DNA from: Jeotgalibaca sp052266715
GTDB taxonomy: Bacteria > Bacillota > Bacilli > Lactobacillales > Aerococcaceae
Length of the DNA stretch: 64,000 nt
Assembly: GCA_052266715.1 (NCBI GenBank)
Contig: JBQPRB010000001.1
Strand: one strand, 5' to 3'
Shown here: positions 50,853 through 59,242 of the stretch, piece after piece
Layout of the letters: each line of letters begins with the position of its first letter
How positions within the stretch are numbered: position 1 is the first letter of the stretch
The notes under the pieces: generated by a model
Told to the model about the DNA's origin: nothing
Databases searched by the model: none
The model's input: the letters and a program-made list of their open reading frames with translations, nothing else
Translations under genes and position numbers: made by a program

Positions 50853-51123
50853 TTCAGACCCTCCTTCAAGAAAACTTTTATCCATCTTACCAGATTTTAA
50901 TGAAGTTTTGGGATTTATTTTGGTTATTTCAGATTTATCATTTTCCGCCAGAAGACTTCCCCCTCAAGAAATGAAATGGGCATCGCCCAATGAGTAGGCG
51001 GGAGAGGAATGGCGGTAGGCGTTAGCCTACGTTTTTCTAAGCTATTCTTTGCGTGCTGCACACCTTCCCGCTTGATAAAGAACTTACGTTCGCGTATCAT
51101 GGGCTATAAAGAAGGTGAAAAAA

Positions 51124-52290
51124 ATGCGCATCCACAAAGCCTACAAATTCCGTCTCTACCCCACCAAAGAGCAACAAATATTGATCGCGAAGACCATCGG
51201 CTGTTCCCGTTTTGTGTTCAACCATTTCCTGTCCGAATGGAACAATGTCTACAAAGACACGGGAATGGGACTGAGCTACGGCACCTGTTCCGCCGGGCTG
51301 CCTGCGTTGAAGAAAGACCCGGCAACCGCCTGGTTGCAGGAGGTGGACAGCGTCGCCCTGCAATCAGCCGTGCGGAACGTGAGTGATGCTTACGACCGCT
51401 TCTTCAAAAAACAGAACGCCGTCCCGCGGTTCAAGAGCAAGCGGAATCCGGTCCAGTCCTACACGACCAGACAGACCAATGGGAACATCGCCGTTTTGGC
51501 GAACAGGCTGAAGCTGCCCAAGTTGGGGCTGATCCGGTTCGCCAAGTCCAAGGAAGTCGCCGGCCGGATCTTGAGCGCCACTGTTCGGCGGAACCCGTCG
51601 GGCAACTACTCTGTTTCCCTTTTGGTTGAGACGGAGGTTCAGCCCTTGCCGAAAACGGGTTCCGTTTGCGGGGTCGATGTCGGCTTAAAGGCTTTTGCCG
51701 TCATTTCCGACGAGACCGTCTACGGAAACCCAAGGGTTTCCCACAAACTGGAGCGGAAACTGGCCAGAGGGCAGAAAATCCTTTCCCGGCGCAGGGGACA
51801 GGCCAAAAAGGACGGACGTAAGCTTTCCGAATCGAAAAACTATCAGAAGCAGCGTGTCAAGGTCGCCCGGATCCATGAACGAATCAGTCATGCCAGAGCC
51901 GATTACCTGCAAAAGATTTCGACCGAAATCGTCAAAAACCACGACGTCATCGGGATCGAAGACCTGCAGGTGTCCGACATGCTGAAGAATAAAAGGCTTT
52001 CCAAAGGAATAGCAGAAGCATCCTGGGCGCAGTTCCGGACGATGCTGGAATACAAAGCGAAATGGTACGGCAAGCAAGTCGTCGCCGTCGCCCGGAACTT
52101 CCCTTCCAGCCAACTCTGTTCGTGCTGCGGCTACCAAAACAAAGACGTGAAGAATCTCCGGGTGCGCGAGTGGGATTGCCCGCAATGCAATGCCCACCAT
52201 GACCGGGATCTGAACGCAAGCATCAATCTCAAAAACGAAGCCATGAGGCTTCTAACCGCAGGAAGCTGCGGGGATAGCCTATTAAGATAA
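51124..52290 (+). CDS. tnpB: RNA-guided endonuclease TnpB
   Basis: A 388-residue TnpB with all parts intact. The N-terminal RNA-binding/OrfB_IS605 region is AYKFRLYPTKEQQILIAKTI. The RuvC Asp is in VCGVDVGLKAF near residue 184, the RuvC Glu in IGIEDLQVSDML near 278, the zinc ribbon is CSCCGYQNKD and CPQCNAHHD, and the last RuvC Asp is in DRDLNASINL near 361-363. It should cut DNA guided by an omega RNA made from its own 3' end, helping the element to persist. The ATG at 51124 is preferred (AAGGTG upstream); a GTG at 51115 is possible. Base composition differs from host genes, indicating transfer. Confidence 0.92.
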   Translation: MRIHKAYKFRLYPTKEQQILIAKTIGCSRFVFNHFLSEWNNVYKDTGMGLSYGTCSAGLPALKKDPATAWLQEVDSVALQSAVRNVSDAYDRFFKKQNAVPRFKSKRNPVQSYTTRQTNGNIAVLANRLKLPKLGLIRFAKSKEVAGRILSATVRRNPSGNYSVSLLVETEVQPLPKTGSVCGVDVGLKAFAVISDETVYGNPRVSHKLERKLARGQKILSRRRGQAKKDGRKLSESKNYQKQRVKVARIHERISHARADYLQKISTEIVKNHDVIGIEDLQVSDMLKNKRLSKGIAEASWAQFRTMLEYKAKWYGKQVVAVARNFPSSQLCSCCGYQNKDVKNLRVREWDCPQCNAHHDRDLNASINLKNEAMRLLTAGSCGDSLLR

Positions 52291-52359
52291 CCGGGGGATA
52301 CCCTGGTGTTCGTAGGAATCCCCCACCTCTAAGCGATAGCGTAGGTGGGGGTAGTTCAA
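52200..52359 (+). ncRNA. Predicted omega RNA (TnpB guide scaffold)
   Basis: In IS605/IS1341 elements the guide RNA scaffold overlaps the 3' end of tnpB and runs to the right end. Here this interval ends in the perfect hairpin 52319-52350 and TTCAA. The guide would be the flanking host DNA starting near 52360 (CGAGGATATTCAGAC). Boundaries are by analogy with known TnpB systems. Confidence 0.45.
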
Positions 52360-53171
52360 GCGAGGATATTCAGACTTCTCATTGCGACTGAGAGAATTAG
52401 AATAATCCAAATAACACGTGTAGAGTTCAATTCTTTTCTACCTAACATCCAATATGTTAGAGCAACCAATAAAGCAGGCACCAAGCCTGGCATGATTGCA
52501 TCCACTGTGTCTTGTAAAACAAGCTCGACACCTTGATTTTCATAAACATAAGGGACAGATGCTCGAACAACTGTTGGAATTAAAGCACCAATGACTGTAA
52601 TACCTAAGACTGTAGCAGCATTCGTAAATGAAGTGAGTTTATCTTTTAAGGTCGTAACCAATTTCACACCTTGTTTATATCCAAGTGGCAGTAACAACGA
52701 ACGGCCATACATCAAGATCATGTTCGCAACAATCCACATGATAACGCCGGCTGCACTCCCTTGTTGTGCCAAACTCGCTGCGATGGATCCGAATATCGTG
52801 CCCCAGATAACGTGGAAAAGTGAATCCCCAACACCAGCTAATGAACCCATCAAGGCTGTTTTCAATGCAACAATAGTTTCTTTTGATTCATACCCGTCTT
52901 GTTCTTCAATCGCAATATCGATACCCAAAATCAAGTTACCGAAGTTTGCATTTGTGTTAAAGAATTGGTTATGGGTTTCCATCATATCCTGGTACTGTTC
53001 CGGTTTGTCGCCATATATTTTCTTCAATGCCGGTAGAATCGCATAGAGGTAACCTGAACTCATCATTCGTTCGTAGTTCCAATTCAACTGACTTCCTAAG
53101 ATATATCTCCAGCTCATTTTATTTAGATCTTTTTTGGTGATTTTGTTATCCATTGTATTATTCATCCCCAT
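52356..53171 (-). CDS. PTS EIID component, mannose family
   Basis: A 271-residue membrane subunit: MSWRYILGSQLNWNYERMMSSGYLYAI is the typical ManZ/AgaD start, followed by MGSLAGVGDSLFHVIWGTIFGSIAASL and a C-terminal helix. GGAGG lies 5 bases before the ATG at 53171, inside the end of the EIIC gene (14 bp overlap). The stop codon TGA is formed by the TTCAA right end of the inserted IS, so the last residues may differ from the ancestral protein by a few positions. It works with EIIC and EIIAB in sugar import. Confidence 0.9.
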   Translation of the reverse strand: MGMNNTMDNKITKKDLNKMSWRYILGSQLNWNYERMMSSGYLYAILPALKKIYGDKPEQYQDMMETHNQFFNTNANFGNLILGIDIAIEEQDGYESKETIVALKTALMGSLAGVGDSLFHVIWGTIFGSIAASLAQQGSAAGVIMWIVANMILMYGRSLLLPLGYKQGVKLVTTLKDKLTSFTNAATVLGITVIGALIPTVVRASVPYVYENQGVELVLQDTVDAIMPGLVPALLVALTYWMLGRKELNSTRVIWIILILSVAMRSLNILA

Positions 53172-53961
53172 CGAATCCTCCTTCAAAAGTACCTTGTGTA
53201 GCTGTTTGAACACTTCCTTGTGTGTGCGCCACTTGATTATTGTCACTGTTATAAACGAACAGCGCCGCCACTAAACCAATCATTGAAATTCCCAACATTG
53301 GGATGTTTAAGTATGCAGCCAAGAAGAAGCCAATCAGTAGGTATGGCATATAGCTTTTAGTTGGCATGTAGCGGAGTAAAATCGCAACCCCGACTACCGG
53401 TAGCACACCACCAGCTGTCTTCAAGCCGTTCATTAACCACATTGGAATGTTTTCAGTAATGGTAATAACCACAGAATCGCCAACAACTAGCATTAAGAAA
53501 ATGGGTAAAGCACGGCTCAATCCCCAGAAGATTGATCCCGCTAAAACTAGGCCAGGAATCTTTTTATCTTGCATCTTTTCAATAGCAGCATCCACACGGT
53601 GTAATAGGAATACGTTACCGAGACGTGCTACAACATCCAATTGCAGCATTAAGAGTGAAACAGGAACAGCAAGTCCAATTCCGAACTCAGCCCCTTCTCC
53701 TGAGATAATTGCAAAAACCGTACCGATAACAGCACCTGTAAAGTAGTCCGGAATACTCGCCCCACCGAAAGCAGCGATTCCCAGTTGCATCAATTGCAAA
53801 GTTCCTCCGACCATCAAACCAACTGTTGTATCTCCCATAATAAGTCCGGTAACAAAACCTGCAATGACAGGTTGCGTCAAAGTGTTGGATATTAATGAAT
53901 CGTTAATTGCCCAGAATGAAAATATAGTAAGTAATAGTATTTGAAAGAATTCGAGTTGCAT
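53158..53961 (-). CDS. PTS EIIC component, mannose/sorbose family
   Basis: A 267-residue permease with repeated helices, including LTQPVIAGFVTGLIMGDTTVGLMVGGTLQLMQLGIAAFGGASIPD, the signature stretch of ManY/AgaC proteins (quoted in parts: TQPVIAGFVTGLIMGD and QLMQLGIAAFGGASIPD). AAGGAG precedes the ATG. It lies 4 bp after the EIIAB stop and overlaps EIID by 14 bp. The likely substrate is a galactosamine- or galactose-containing sugar, inferred from the linked GH35 enzyme. Confidence 0.9.
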   Translation of the reverse strand: MQLEFFQILLLTIFSFWAINDSLISNTLTQPVIAGFVTGLIMGDTTVGLMVGGTLQLMQLGIAAFGGASIPDYFTGAVIGTVFAIISGEGAEFGIGLAVPVSLLMLQLDVVARLGNVFLLHRVDAAIEKMQDKKIPGLVLAGSIFWGLSRALPIFLMLVVGDSVVITITENIPMWLMNGLKTAGGVLPVVGVAILLRYMPTKSYMPYLLIGFFLAAYLNIPMLGISMIGLVAALFVYNSDNNQVAHTQGSVQTATQGTFEGGFDGDE

Positions 53962-53965
53962 AAGC

Positions 53966-54895
53966 TTATTTCTCCTTATTCGTTAGTTTTTTCATGAAAT
54001 CTGTTGCTGGTTCATTTGGAACCAATTGCGCTGTTATTGAAACACCACTGTTTGAAATAGCTGTAAATACTTGTTCTTCTTCTTTTGTAATGTAAATGTT
54101 TTTCGTAATTTCGCGGTTTCCTGTTTCGAAACTCATATTTCCTACTGTTAAACACTCCAAGCTGCCACCTAAATCAATAAATTTTAGAACATCAGTCGGA
54201 TTTTTGAAAATTAAGAATAGTCTTTGTTTCCCATATTTACCGCCATTAATATTCTTAACTGCATCTTGAACAGTCAATACCGATAAACGCATTGATTTCG
54301 GTGCAGCCATGCGTAAGGATGATTTTTGCAATACATTTTCTGCAGCTGTGTCATTAATCACTAGTAAGCGTTGCGTTTTCAGAGTACTGGACCAAATTCC
54401 GGCAACCTGTCCGTGAATCAAACGCTCGTCAATACGGGCATTGACAATATTTGCTTGTCCGGCAAAAGCTTGATATTTTTCAAGTGCATCATCGTTAGAC
54501 TTGGGTGTATGCACTACTTCTTTTGAAGATGCTTTTAAATCCACCATTGTTTCTTTTGCCGATGCTAAAATCGCATCTGGCGAACGATTGCTTCCCAATA
54601 CACATTCCAATGCCACTGGTAAAGACAAACCACTAATAATTTCAACGTCCGGATTATCCCTGTACATTTGTAACGAAACGTTCGCAGGAGTGCCGCCCAA
54701 TAGATCCGCAATAATGATTGTTTTACCTGTAAAGGTTTTCATTTTGTGTTCTAATTCTTCGCCAAATTGTAGGTTATCGCCATCCGGAGTTAGGGAAATG
54801 GTGTGGAGATTGGGTTGTTTACCCGCAATCATTTCTAATGAAGATTTCACACCCTCTGCCAATAATCCATGGCTTACTAAAACGATATTTTTCAT
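53966..54895 (-). CDS. PTS EIIAB fusion, mannose family
   Basis: A 309-residue cytosolic protein. The EIIA domain (about 1-125) has the phospho-His in IVLVSHGLLAEGV and IIADLLGGTPAN. After a linker (about 130-150) the EIIB domain (about 150-305) has the phospho-His in NARIDERLIHGQVAGIW. It relays phosphate from HPr to the incoming sugar. The ATG at 54895 lies 6 bases after GGAGG. In the related pneumococcal bgaC locus, IIA and IIB are separate genes; here they are fused. First PTS gene of the operon, behind the GntR operator at 54924-54951. Confidence 0.9.
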   Translation of the reverse strand: MKNIVLVSHGLLAEGVKSSLEMIAGKQPNLHTISLTPDGDNLQFGEELEHKMKTFTGKTIIIADLLGGTPANVSLQMYRDNPDVEIISGLSLPVALECVLGSNRSPDAILASAKETMVDLKASSKEVVHTPKSNDDALEKYQAFAGQANIVNARIDERLIHGQVAGIWSSTLKTQRLLVINDTAAENVLQKSSLRMAAPKSMRLSVLTVQDAVKNINGGKYGKQRLFLIFKNPTDVLKFIDLGGSLECLTVGNMSFETGNREITKNIYITKEEEQVFTAISNSGVSITAQLVPNEPATDFMKKLTNKEK

Positions 54896-54923
54896 GTGTT
54901 CCTCCATAATTATTTAATTTATT

Positions 54924-54951
54924 TTGATAACTTAGTCGGTTAAGTTATCAA
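54924..54951. promoter_or_regulatory. GntR-type operator of the PTS operon
   Basis: Perfect palindrome: TTGATAACTTA (54924-54934), 6 bp centre, TAAGTTATCAA (54941-54951). It lies 29 bp upstream of the EIIAB start, between the divergent PTS and gntR genes. A smaller TTAAC/GTTAA dyad lies near 55011-55020. Confidence 0.75.
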
Positions 54952-55076
54952 GAAATTCGTTAATTATCTTACTAAACTGCATTTTTCGAGCTTCTCACAA
55001 TATTGATTAACGTAAGTTAACATGGTATCCTTGGATAAAATCATCAGCCCCAATGATAAAAGAAGGGAACGTTTCT

Positions 55077-55787
55077 ATGACATTACCGAAATACGAACTC
55101 ATTAAACAAGACTTATTGAAAGAAATTCAAGAACATAAATTCTCTCCCGGGGATAAATTCTATTCTGAATCCGAGTTGAAAGCACGTTATAACGTCAGCT
55201 CTATTACAGTTGTCAAAGCGTTAAATGAACTTGCTGCGGCTGGTTACTTGTATCGTGTCCAAGGGAAAGGTACTTTTGTTTCAAAAGCAAAAATCGGTGC
55301 TACTGTTAAATTTTCAGATATTGAAAACCACCCGTTGGATACAGAATCCGTGACCGTCTTATCTATTGAAGAAAAGAATGACGCGGATATTTTGAAAGAG
55401 CTCGGCCTATCTGTTGATCAATCTTATATACAGATTGTACGGGTAAGGAAAACATTGAACCAGCCCTTCCTCATCCACTTTACTCATTTGCCGCTTAACC
55501 TGGTTAAGATGCCAGTTAAGAATAAAGCACATTACGCAAGTATTTACGAAAAAGTAAGAAAAGACTTTGACATTGACATGTACGCACTCGCTTCAACTGA
55601 AACGAATGAAATTATTTTCCCTGAAGATCCAGAAATTTTGAACAGTCTTACCTTAAGTTTCCGTGAACCGGTTGTGGTACAAAAGAAACATTCATACCTC
55701 AGTGATGGTACGGTAGCTGAGTACGTTGTCAGTTATAAACATTGGAAATATTTCAAAACGAAAATTGAAGTAGAAGCTTTAATTTAA
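55077..55787 (+). CDS. GntR/HutC-family repressor of the galactoside locus
   Basis: A 236-residue regulator: winged HTH (YELIKQDLLKEIQEHKFSPGDKFYSE, then YNVSSITVVKALNELAAAGYLYRVQGKGTFV) and a C-terminal UTRA effector domain (about 80-236) that binds a phosphorylated sugar in family members. The start at 55077 follows GAAGGGA by 8 bases. It is divergent from the PTS and convergent with bgaC, with palindromes before both, as in the SP0058-type regulator of the pneumococcal bgaC locus. The effector is probably a phosphorylated amino sugar or disaccharide. Confidence 0.85.
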   Translation: MTLPKYELIKQDLLKEIQEHKFSPGDKFYSESELKARYNVSSITVVKALNELAAAGYLYRVQGKGTFVSKAKIGATVKFSDIENHPLDTESVTVLSIEEKNDADILKELGLSVDQSYIQIVRVRKTLNQPFLIHFTHLPLNLVKMPVKNKAHYASIYEKVRKDFDIDMYALASTETNEIIFPEDPEILNSLTLSFREPVVVQKKHSYLSDGTVAEYVVSYKHWKYFKTKIEVEALI

Positions 55788-55823
55788 CTCGATAGCCGCG
55801 AAAGCTTCTATCGAGCTTTTTTA
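55788..55823 (+). terminator. gntR terminator
   Basis: CTCGATAG (55788-55795) pairs with CTATCGAG (55808-55815), followed by six T. Confidence 0.85.
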
Positions 55824-57599
55824 TATATAAACAGGTTTTTCAACAAACTGAAGGCTTTCGATTAATACACCTTCTGTTTCAAATACCACAATTTCGTTCT
55901 TGCCCGGTTTTAGTAAATCTTTCGGACAATACAAGGATAGATGTGGTCCCCTTTCCCAATATCTCCCCAGATTAAAACCATTTACAAAAATCACACCTTT
56001 TCCGTATTTTGAACAGTCAATAAACGTATCGGCTACTTCGGTGATTTCCGGTGTAAACTTATAGAACGAAGGAGCAGAGTGGTTACTTTCTTGCGTATAA
56101 TCAATTAGCGCCAGTTGGTCAGCATCTAATTCCAAGGTGAATTGCTCATAGACTTGGTGGAAATGAATGTCGTACATCACACCGCCACGAATTCCTTTTG
56201 ACTGTGTCGGTGCATTTAACTTATGACCATAGTTCACTCTTCCTTGGTTTTCCAAAAGAATCGTAACCTCTAAGTCGTTGTCGCCCGCCATTTCTTCGAG
56301 AATAATATCTTCCCCGATTTCATGTTGTTTTTGTATTTTGATCTTTTCTTCATTCAAGTAAACATGAATCCGGTCACTCGCCTCAACCACACGCAAGCGA
56401 TTTTCACGGTGATAATTCTTAAGTGTCATTTTGTATAACATATACCCATAGCCACTGCCCGCTTCTTCCATGCGCAAAGGGTATGTGGACTTAATTGGTT
56501 TCGCAATCGTATCTAAGGTGTTAAACAAACCAACTGCATTAGCTACTGGGAATTCCCCCAAAGCTTTCAGCGTTTTACGTCGCGGTTCTGCTTGCCAAAC
56601 ATCCGGACAAACTTCTTTAATCACACGTTGAACGGCAAAGTACTTTTCAGTTGGTTGTCCATCTTCAGTTAAAAGTGCGTCGTAATCATAGCTGGTAACT
56701 TGCGGTAAATCAGTCATTCCACGTGCTGAGCAACCATTATTGAAACCGAAGTTCGTGCCGCCATGAAACATATATAAGTTCAATGAGCCCAGTTCCAGCA
56801 TTTCTTTCACATCATGTGCCAAGTCTTCCGCATCCCGACGAATAATTTCTTCGCCCCAACGGTTGAACCAACCGTCCCAGAATTCCATACACATCAGTGG
56901 CCATTTTTTATTGTGGCGCTCCATGAAAGCTTTTAGAACAGCTGTATTTTCTTTTGATTTGCTCCCAAAGTTACCCGTAACGAACACGTCATCTTCAATC
57001 ATACTGCCTGAATCCAAGACTTCATTCCAAGTGCCATCTGCTGTAAACAGTGGCACACTAACCCCGCAATTTTGCATAATCGTTTTTGTCTGGCGTAAAT
57101 ACTCTTTCTCCATCCCATATGAACCGTATTCATTTTCGATTTGCATCATGATGACCGGGCCACCCGCTGTCACTTGATATGGCGCTAATTTTGGTAATAA
57201 ATGACTAAAGTAGTTTTCCACTTTTTCAATGAAACGACTGTCTGTTGAACGTAGACGGATATTTGGAATATTTAGTAGCCAAGCCGGCATACCGCCGAAT
57301 TCCCATTCCGCACAAATATATACGGATGGACGTAAGATAACCAGAAGTCCTAGCTCTTCTGCTTTTTCGATAAACTCAAAAATATTTTTTTCACTTTTAA
57401 AATCAAATTGCCCTTCCACTGGTTCGTGGATATTCCAAGGGATGTAGGTTTCTACCGTGTTTGCTCCTAAGGCCTTCAGGTTGTATAAACTGTCTTCCCA
57501 TTGGCTTGGCATCATCCGGAAATAATGAATGGCTCCACTTATTAATTTAATTGGTTTACCGTTCAAGATAAATTCTTCTTTAATCTCAAAAGTCTTCAT
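55821..57599 (-). CDS. bgaC: GH35 beta-galactosidase (BgaC-like)
   Basis: A 592-residue cytosolic glycosidase. The GH35 barrel covers about 1-330: the acid/base is Glu157 in MMQIENEYGSYG and the nucleophile is Glu239 in MCMEFWDGWFNRWG. The substrate-loop stretches HYFRMMPSQWEDSL and AEWEFGGMPAWLL are present, and beta-sandwich domains fill the rest. There is no signal peptide. Pneumococcal BgaC cleaves beta-1,3-linked galactose from GlcNAc, and its gene sits with a mannose-type PTS and a GntR regulator, the same arrangement as here. The galactose released can enter galK/galT. The promoter carries a GntR-like palindrome. Confidence 0.92.
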   Translation of the reverse strand: MKTFEIKEEFILNGKPIKLISGAIHYFRMMPSQWEDSLYNLKALGANTVETYIPWNIHEPVEGQFDFKSEKNIFEFIEKAEELGLLVILRPSVYICAEWEFGGMPAWLLNIPNIRLRSTDSRFIEKVENYFSHLLPKLAPYQVTAGGPVIMMQIENEYGSYGMEKEYLRQTKTIMQNCGVSVPLFTADGTWNEVLDSGSMIEDDVFVTGNFGSKSKENTAVLKAFMERHNKKWPLMCMEFWDGWFNRWGEEIIRRDAEDLAHDVKEMLELGSLNLYMFHGGTNFGFNNGCSARGMTDLPQVTSYDYDALLTEDGQPTEKYFAVQRVIKEVCPDVWQAEPRRKTLKALGEFPVANAVGLFNTLDTIAKPIKSTYPLRMEEAGSGYGYMLYKMTLKNYHRENRLRVVEASDRIHVYLNEEKIKIQKQHEIGEDIILEEMAGDNDLEVTILLENQGRVNYGHKLNAPTQSKGIRGGVMYDIHFHQVYEQFTLELDADQLALIDYTQESNHSAPSFYKFTPEITEVADTFIDCSKYGKGVIFVNGFNLGRYWERGPHLSLYCPKDLLKPGKNEIVVFETEGVLIESLQFVEKPVYI

Positions 57600-57709
57600 T
57601 TTACTTCCTTTCTACAACGTCTCCAGAAAAGCCCTTACATTTAGAATGAAAAATGAATGGTTGTTTCAATTGTTTGGAAACCTTTGTGGGTTCTTTAATA
57701 CCTTTTTAG

Positions 57710-57733
57710 ACTTGATATGTTAACATGTCAAGT
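57710..57733. promoter_or_regulatory. GntR-type palindrome in the bgaC leader
   Basis: Arms ACTTGATATGTT and AACATGTCAAGT form a 24 bp near-perfect palindrome, just downstream of the bgaC promoter, so repression by roadblock is likely. It shares the TTGA(T/C)A end with the PTS operator. Confidence 0.7.
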
Positions 57734-57744
57734 TCCATGTTTTT

Positions 57745-57772
57745 ATTATACTTAACACATCAAATATTGCAA
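57745..57772 (-). promoter_or_regulatory. bgaC promoter
   Basis: Minus-strand TTGCAA (57772-57767), 16 bp spacer, TATAAT (57750-57745). Confidence 0.7.
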
Positions 57773-57834
57773 CACTTAATTTTATTATTTATTTTCTATT
57801 TGCTACAATAGCTTTAAAAGGTGGTGGATACCAA

Positions 57835-58317
57835 ATGATTAGTGATAATGATTTAAAGTATTTAACACGCTGTTTGGAATTAGCGCAAGAAGCTTTGGAT
57901 AAAGGGGACGAACCTTTTGGCTCAGTATTGGTTAGTGAGAATGGAGAAATTTTGTTTGAAGATCACAATCATGTCGCAGGTGGTGACCATACCCAACACC
58001 CAGAATTTGCAATTGCACGTTGGGCAGCCCAAAATCTTTCTTCCGAAGAACGTCAAAAAGCTACAGTCTATACATCCGGAGAACATTGTCCCATGTGTGC
58101 GGCAGCTCACGGGTGGGTCGGTTTAGGCCGGATTGTTTATGCCAGTTCATCCCAACAACTCGTACAATGGCATAAGGAGCTGGGTCTGCCACCCTCACCG
58201 GTTTATAACTTATCTGTTCAGGAAATTATCCGCAATGCAGTAGTGGATGGCCCCGTTCCGGAGCTGGCAGAAAAGATTAAGGGTATGCATCACAAATTGC
58301 ATGCAAAAAAACGATAA
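57835..58317 (+). CDS. Nucleoside deaminase (guanine/cytidine deaminase-like)
   Basis: A 160-residue zinc deaminase: HPEFAIARWA supplies a zinc His and the proton-shuttle Glu, and GEHCPMCAAAHGW (a PCxxC-like pair of Cys) completes the site. Members deaminate guanine, cytosine or nucleosides. The C-terminal VYNLSVQEIIRNAVVDGPV stretch recalls GuaD-like and general nucleoside deaminases rather than TadA. AAGGTGG lies upstream of the ATG. The stop codon (CGATAA) is the first base block of hairpin array A8. Confidence 0.85.
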   Translation: MISDNDLKYLTRCLELAQEALDKGDEPFGSVLVSENGEILFEDHNHVAGGDHTQHPEFAIARWAAQNLSSEERQKATVYTSGEHCPMCAAAHGWVGLGRIVYASSSQQLVQWHKELGLPPSPVYNLSVQEIIRNAVVDGPVPELAEKIKGMHHKLHAKKR

Positions 58318-58406
58318 GTCTCAAGTAAAATGATGATTTGGCTGTTCTACTTGATTGTTTTTCCGATAAGTCTCAAGTAAAATTTGTTTTTCAGAAATCT
58401 ACTTTA
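58312..58406. repeat. Periodic hairpin array A8: 2 units, offset 52 bp
   Basis: An exact 20-base direct repeat CGATAAGTCTCAAGTAAAAT occurs at 58312 and 58364. Right arms TCTACTTGA (58346) and TCTACTTTA (58398) are also 52 bp apart and pair with CAAGTA. The first unit contains the TAA stop of the deaminase gene. Confidence 0.8.
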
Positions 58407-58420
58407 CCCTTTATGGGCAA

Positions 58421-58458
58421 AAATAAAGACGATGCGGATTGCCCGCATCGTCTTATTT
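58421..58458. terminator. Bidirectional terminator between deaminase and HpaI genes
   Basis: AATAAAGACGATGCGG and CCGCATCGTCTTATT arms (58422-58457) around a short loop; it overlaps the end of the HpaI gene. Confidence 0.85.
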
Positions 58459-59223
58459 AACTTCTTCAATCAGCTTTCTGCCTGCATTTATCATCAGGTT
58501 CGTGTCCATGCCGAAAGTAACCGCGTGGAAGCCTTTTTGATAGTACTGCTTCGTATCTTCCACATCCATACTGAAGGTGATGATAAACTTTCCATTGTCG
58601 TTTACCGCTTTTTGGATGCGTTCGACCGCCTCCAAAAATTTCGGATGATCAAATTGTGTCGGAATTCCCATTGCAATCGATAGATCATAAGGCCCCAAGA
58701 ATATTCCTGCCACGCCCTCCATTGCCACAATTTCCTCGATGTTTTCAAGCGACTCCACCGTTTCACACTGTGGGATAATCAACGTATTTTCGTTCATGTC
58801 CGCAAATAACGTCTCAATGTCTTTCACTCTTTCATCAAACCCAAAATCCGTCAAGCGTGATGTGAAAAACCCCCGCTGTCCCAGCGGCGGATACTTGCCC
58901 CAATTTACAATCCGCCTCACTTCTTCCACTGACCGCACATTCGGAATCACCAAACCCTGAATTCCGATATCAAGCGCACGCAAGATATTTTCCCGTGAGA
59001 TATCCGATATTCTTAAAAGCGGTGTGATATTACGATAATCGGCCGTTTGAACCAGTTCTTTCAACGAACTTATGGGAGTTGTACTATGCTCTAAATCGAC
59101 AATAAAATAATCAAAACCTGCCACGCTCAGTGCCTCAATAATCAAGGTGTCATTCGTTTCCACAAAAGTACCCAGCAACTTTTCATCATTTTTAAGCTTT
59201 GAAATCATATTATTCTGTAACAT
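58453..59223 (-). CDS. HpcH/HpaI-family class II aldolase
   Basis: A 256-residue metal-dependent aldolase splitting 2-keto-3-deoxy or 4-hydroxy-2-oxo acids to pyruvate and an aldehyde. Typical segments are GTFVETNDTLIIEALSVAGFDYFIVDLEHS, with the catalytic region after it, GQRGFFTSR, IIPQCETVESLENIEEI with the metal Glu, and GIFLGPYDLSIAMG with the metal Asp. The ATG at 59223 gives standard length. It follows the MFS gene by 89 bp; a perfect cre lies in that gap. Uptake of a sugar-acid-like substrate by the MFS and cleavage by this enzyme is the probable sequence of events. Confidence 0.88.
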   Translation of the reverse strand: MLQNNMISKLKNDEKLLGTFVETNDTLIIEALSVAGFDYFIVDLEHSTTPISSLKELVQTADYRNITPLLRISDISRENILRALDIGIQGLVIPNVRSVEEVRRIVNWGKYPPLGQRGFFTSRLTDFGFDERVKDIETLFADMNENTLIIPQCETVESLENIEEIVAMEGVAGIFLGPYDLSIAMGIPTQFDHPKFLEAVERIQKAVNDNGKFIITFSMDVEDTKQYYQKGFHAVTFGMDTNLMINAGRKLIEEVK

Positions 59224-59242
59224 CCCTACACCTCTCCCTCTG

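Larger units (their letters stand above)
50955..52359 (+). mobile_element. IS200/IS605-superfamily element of IS1341 type (lone tnpB)
   Basis: About 1.4 kb that is visibly GC-richer than its neighbours. The left end, around 50955-50975, has the small hairpin GGGC-ATC-GCCC (50978-50987) and a GTAGGC/GCCTAC hairpin near 51015-51030. The right end has a perfect CCCCCACCT/AGGTGGGGG hairpin (52319-52350), then TTCAA, matching the TCAA right cleavage type of IS608-like elements. No inverted terminal repeats or tnpA are present. The left boundary is approximate; the right one at about 52359 is better supported. Confidence 0.8.

Noticed and set aside
51947..52219. Long minus-strand frames opposite tnpB
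   Set aside because: They result from the high GC content of the element; they lack ribosome sites and oppose a well-supported TnpB coding frame.
50955..52359. A transposase tnpA in the IS200/IS605 element
   Set aside because: No roughly 130-150 residue HUH protein can be found on either strand around tnpB; the element is a lone-tnpB type.
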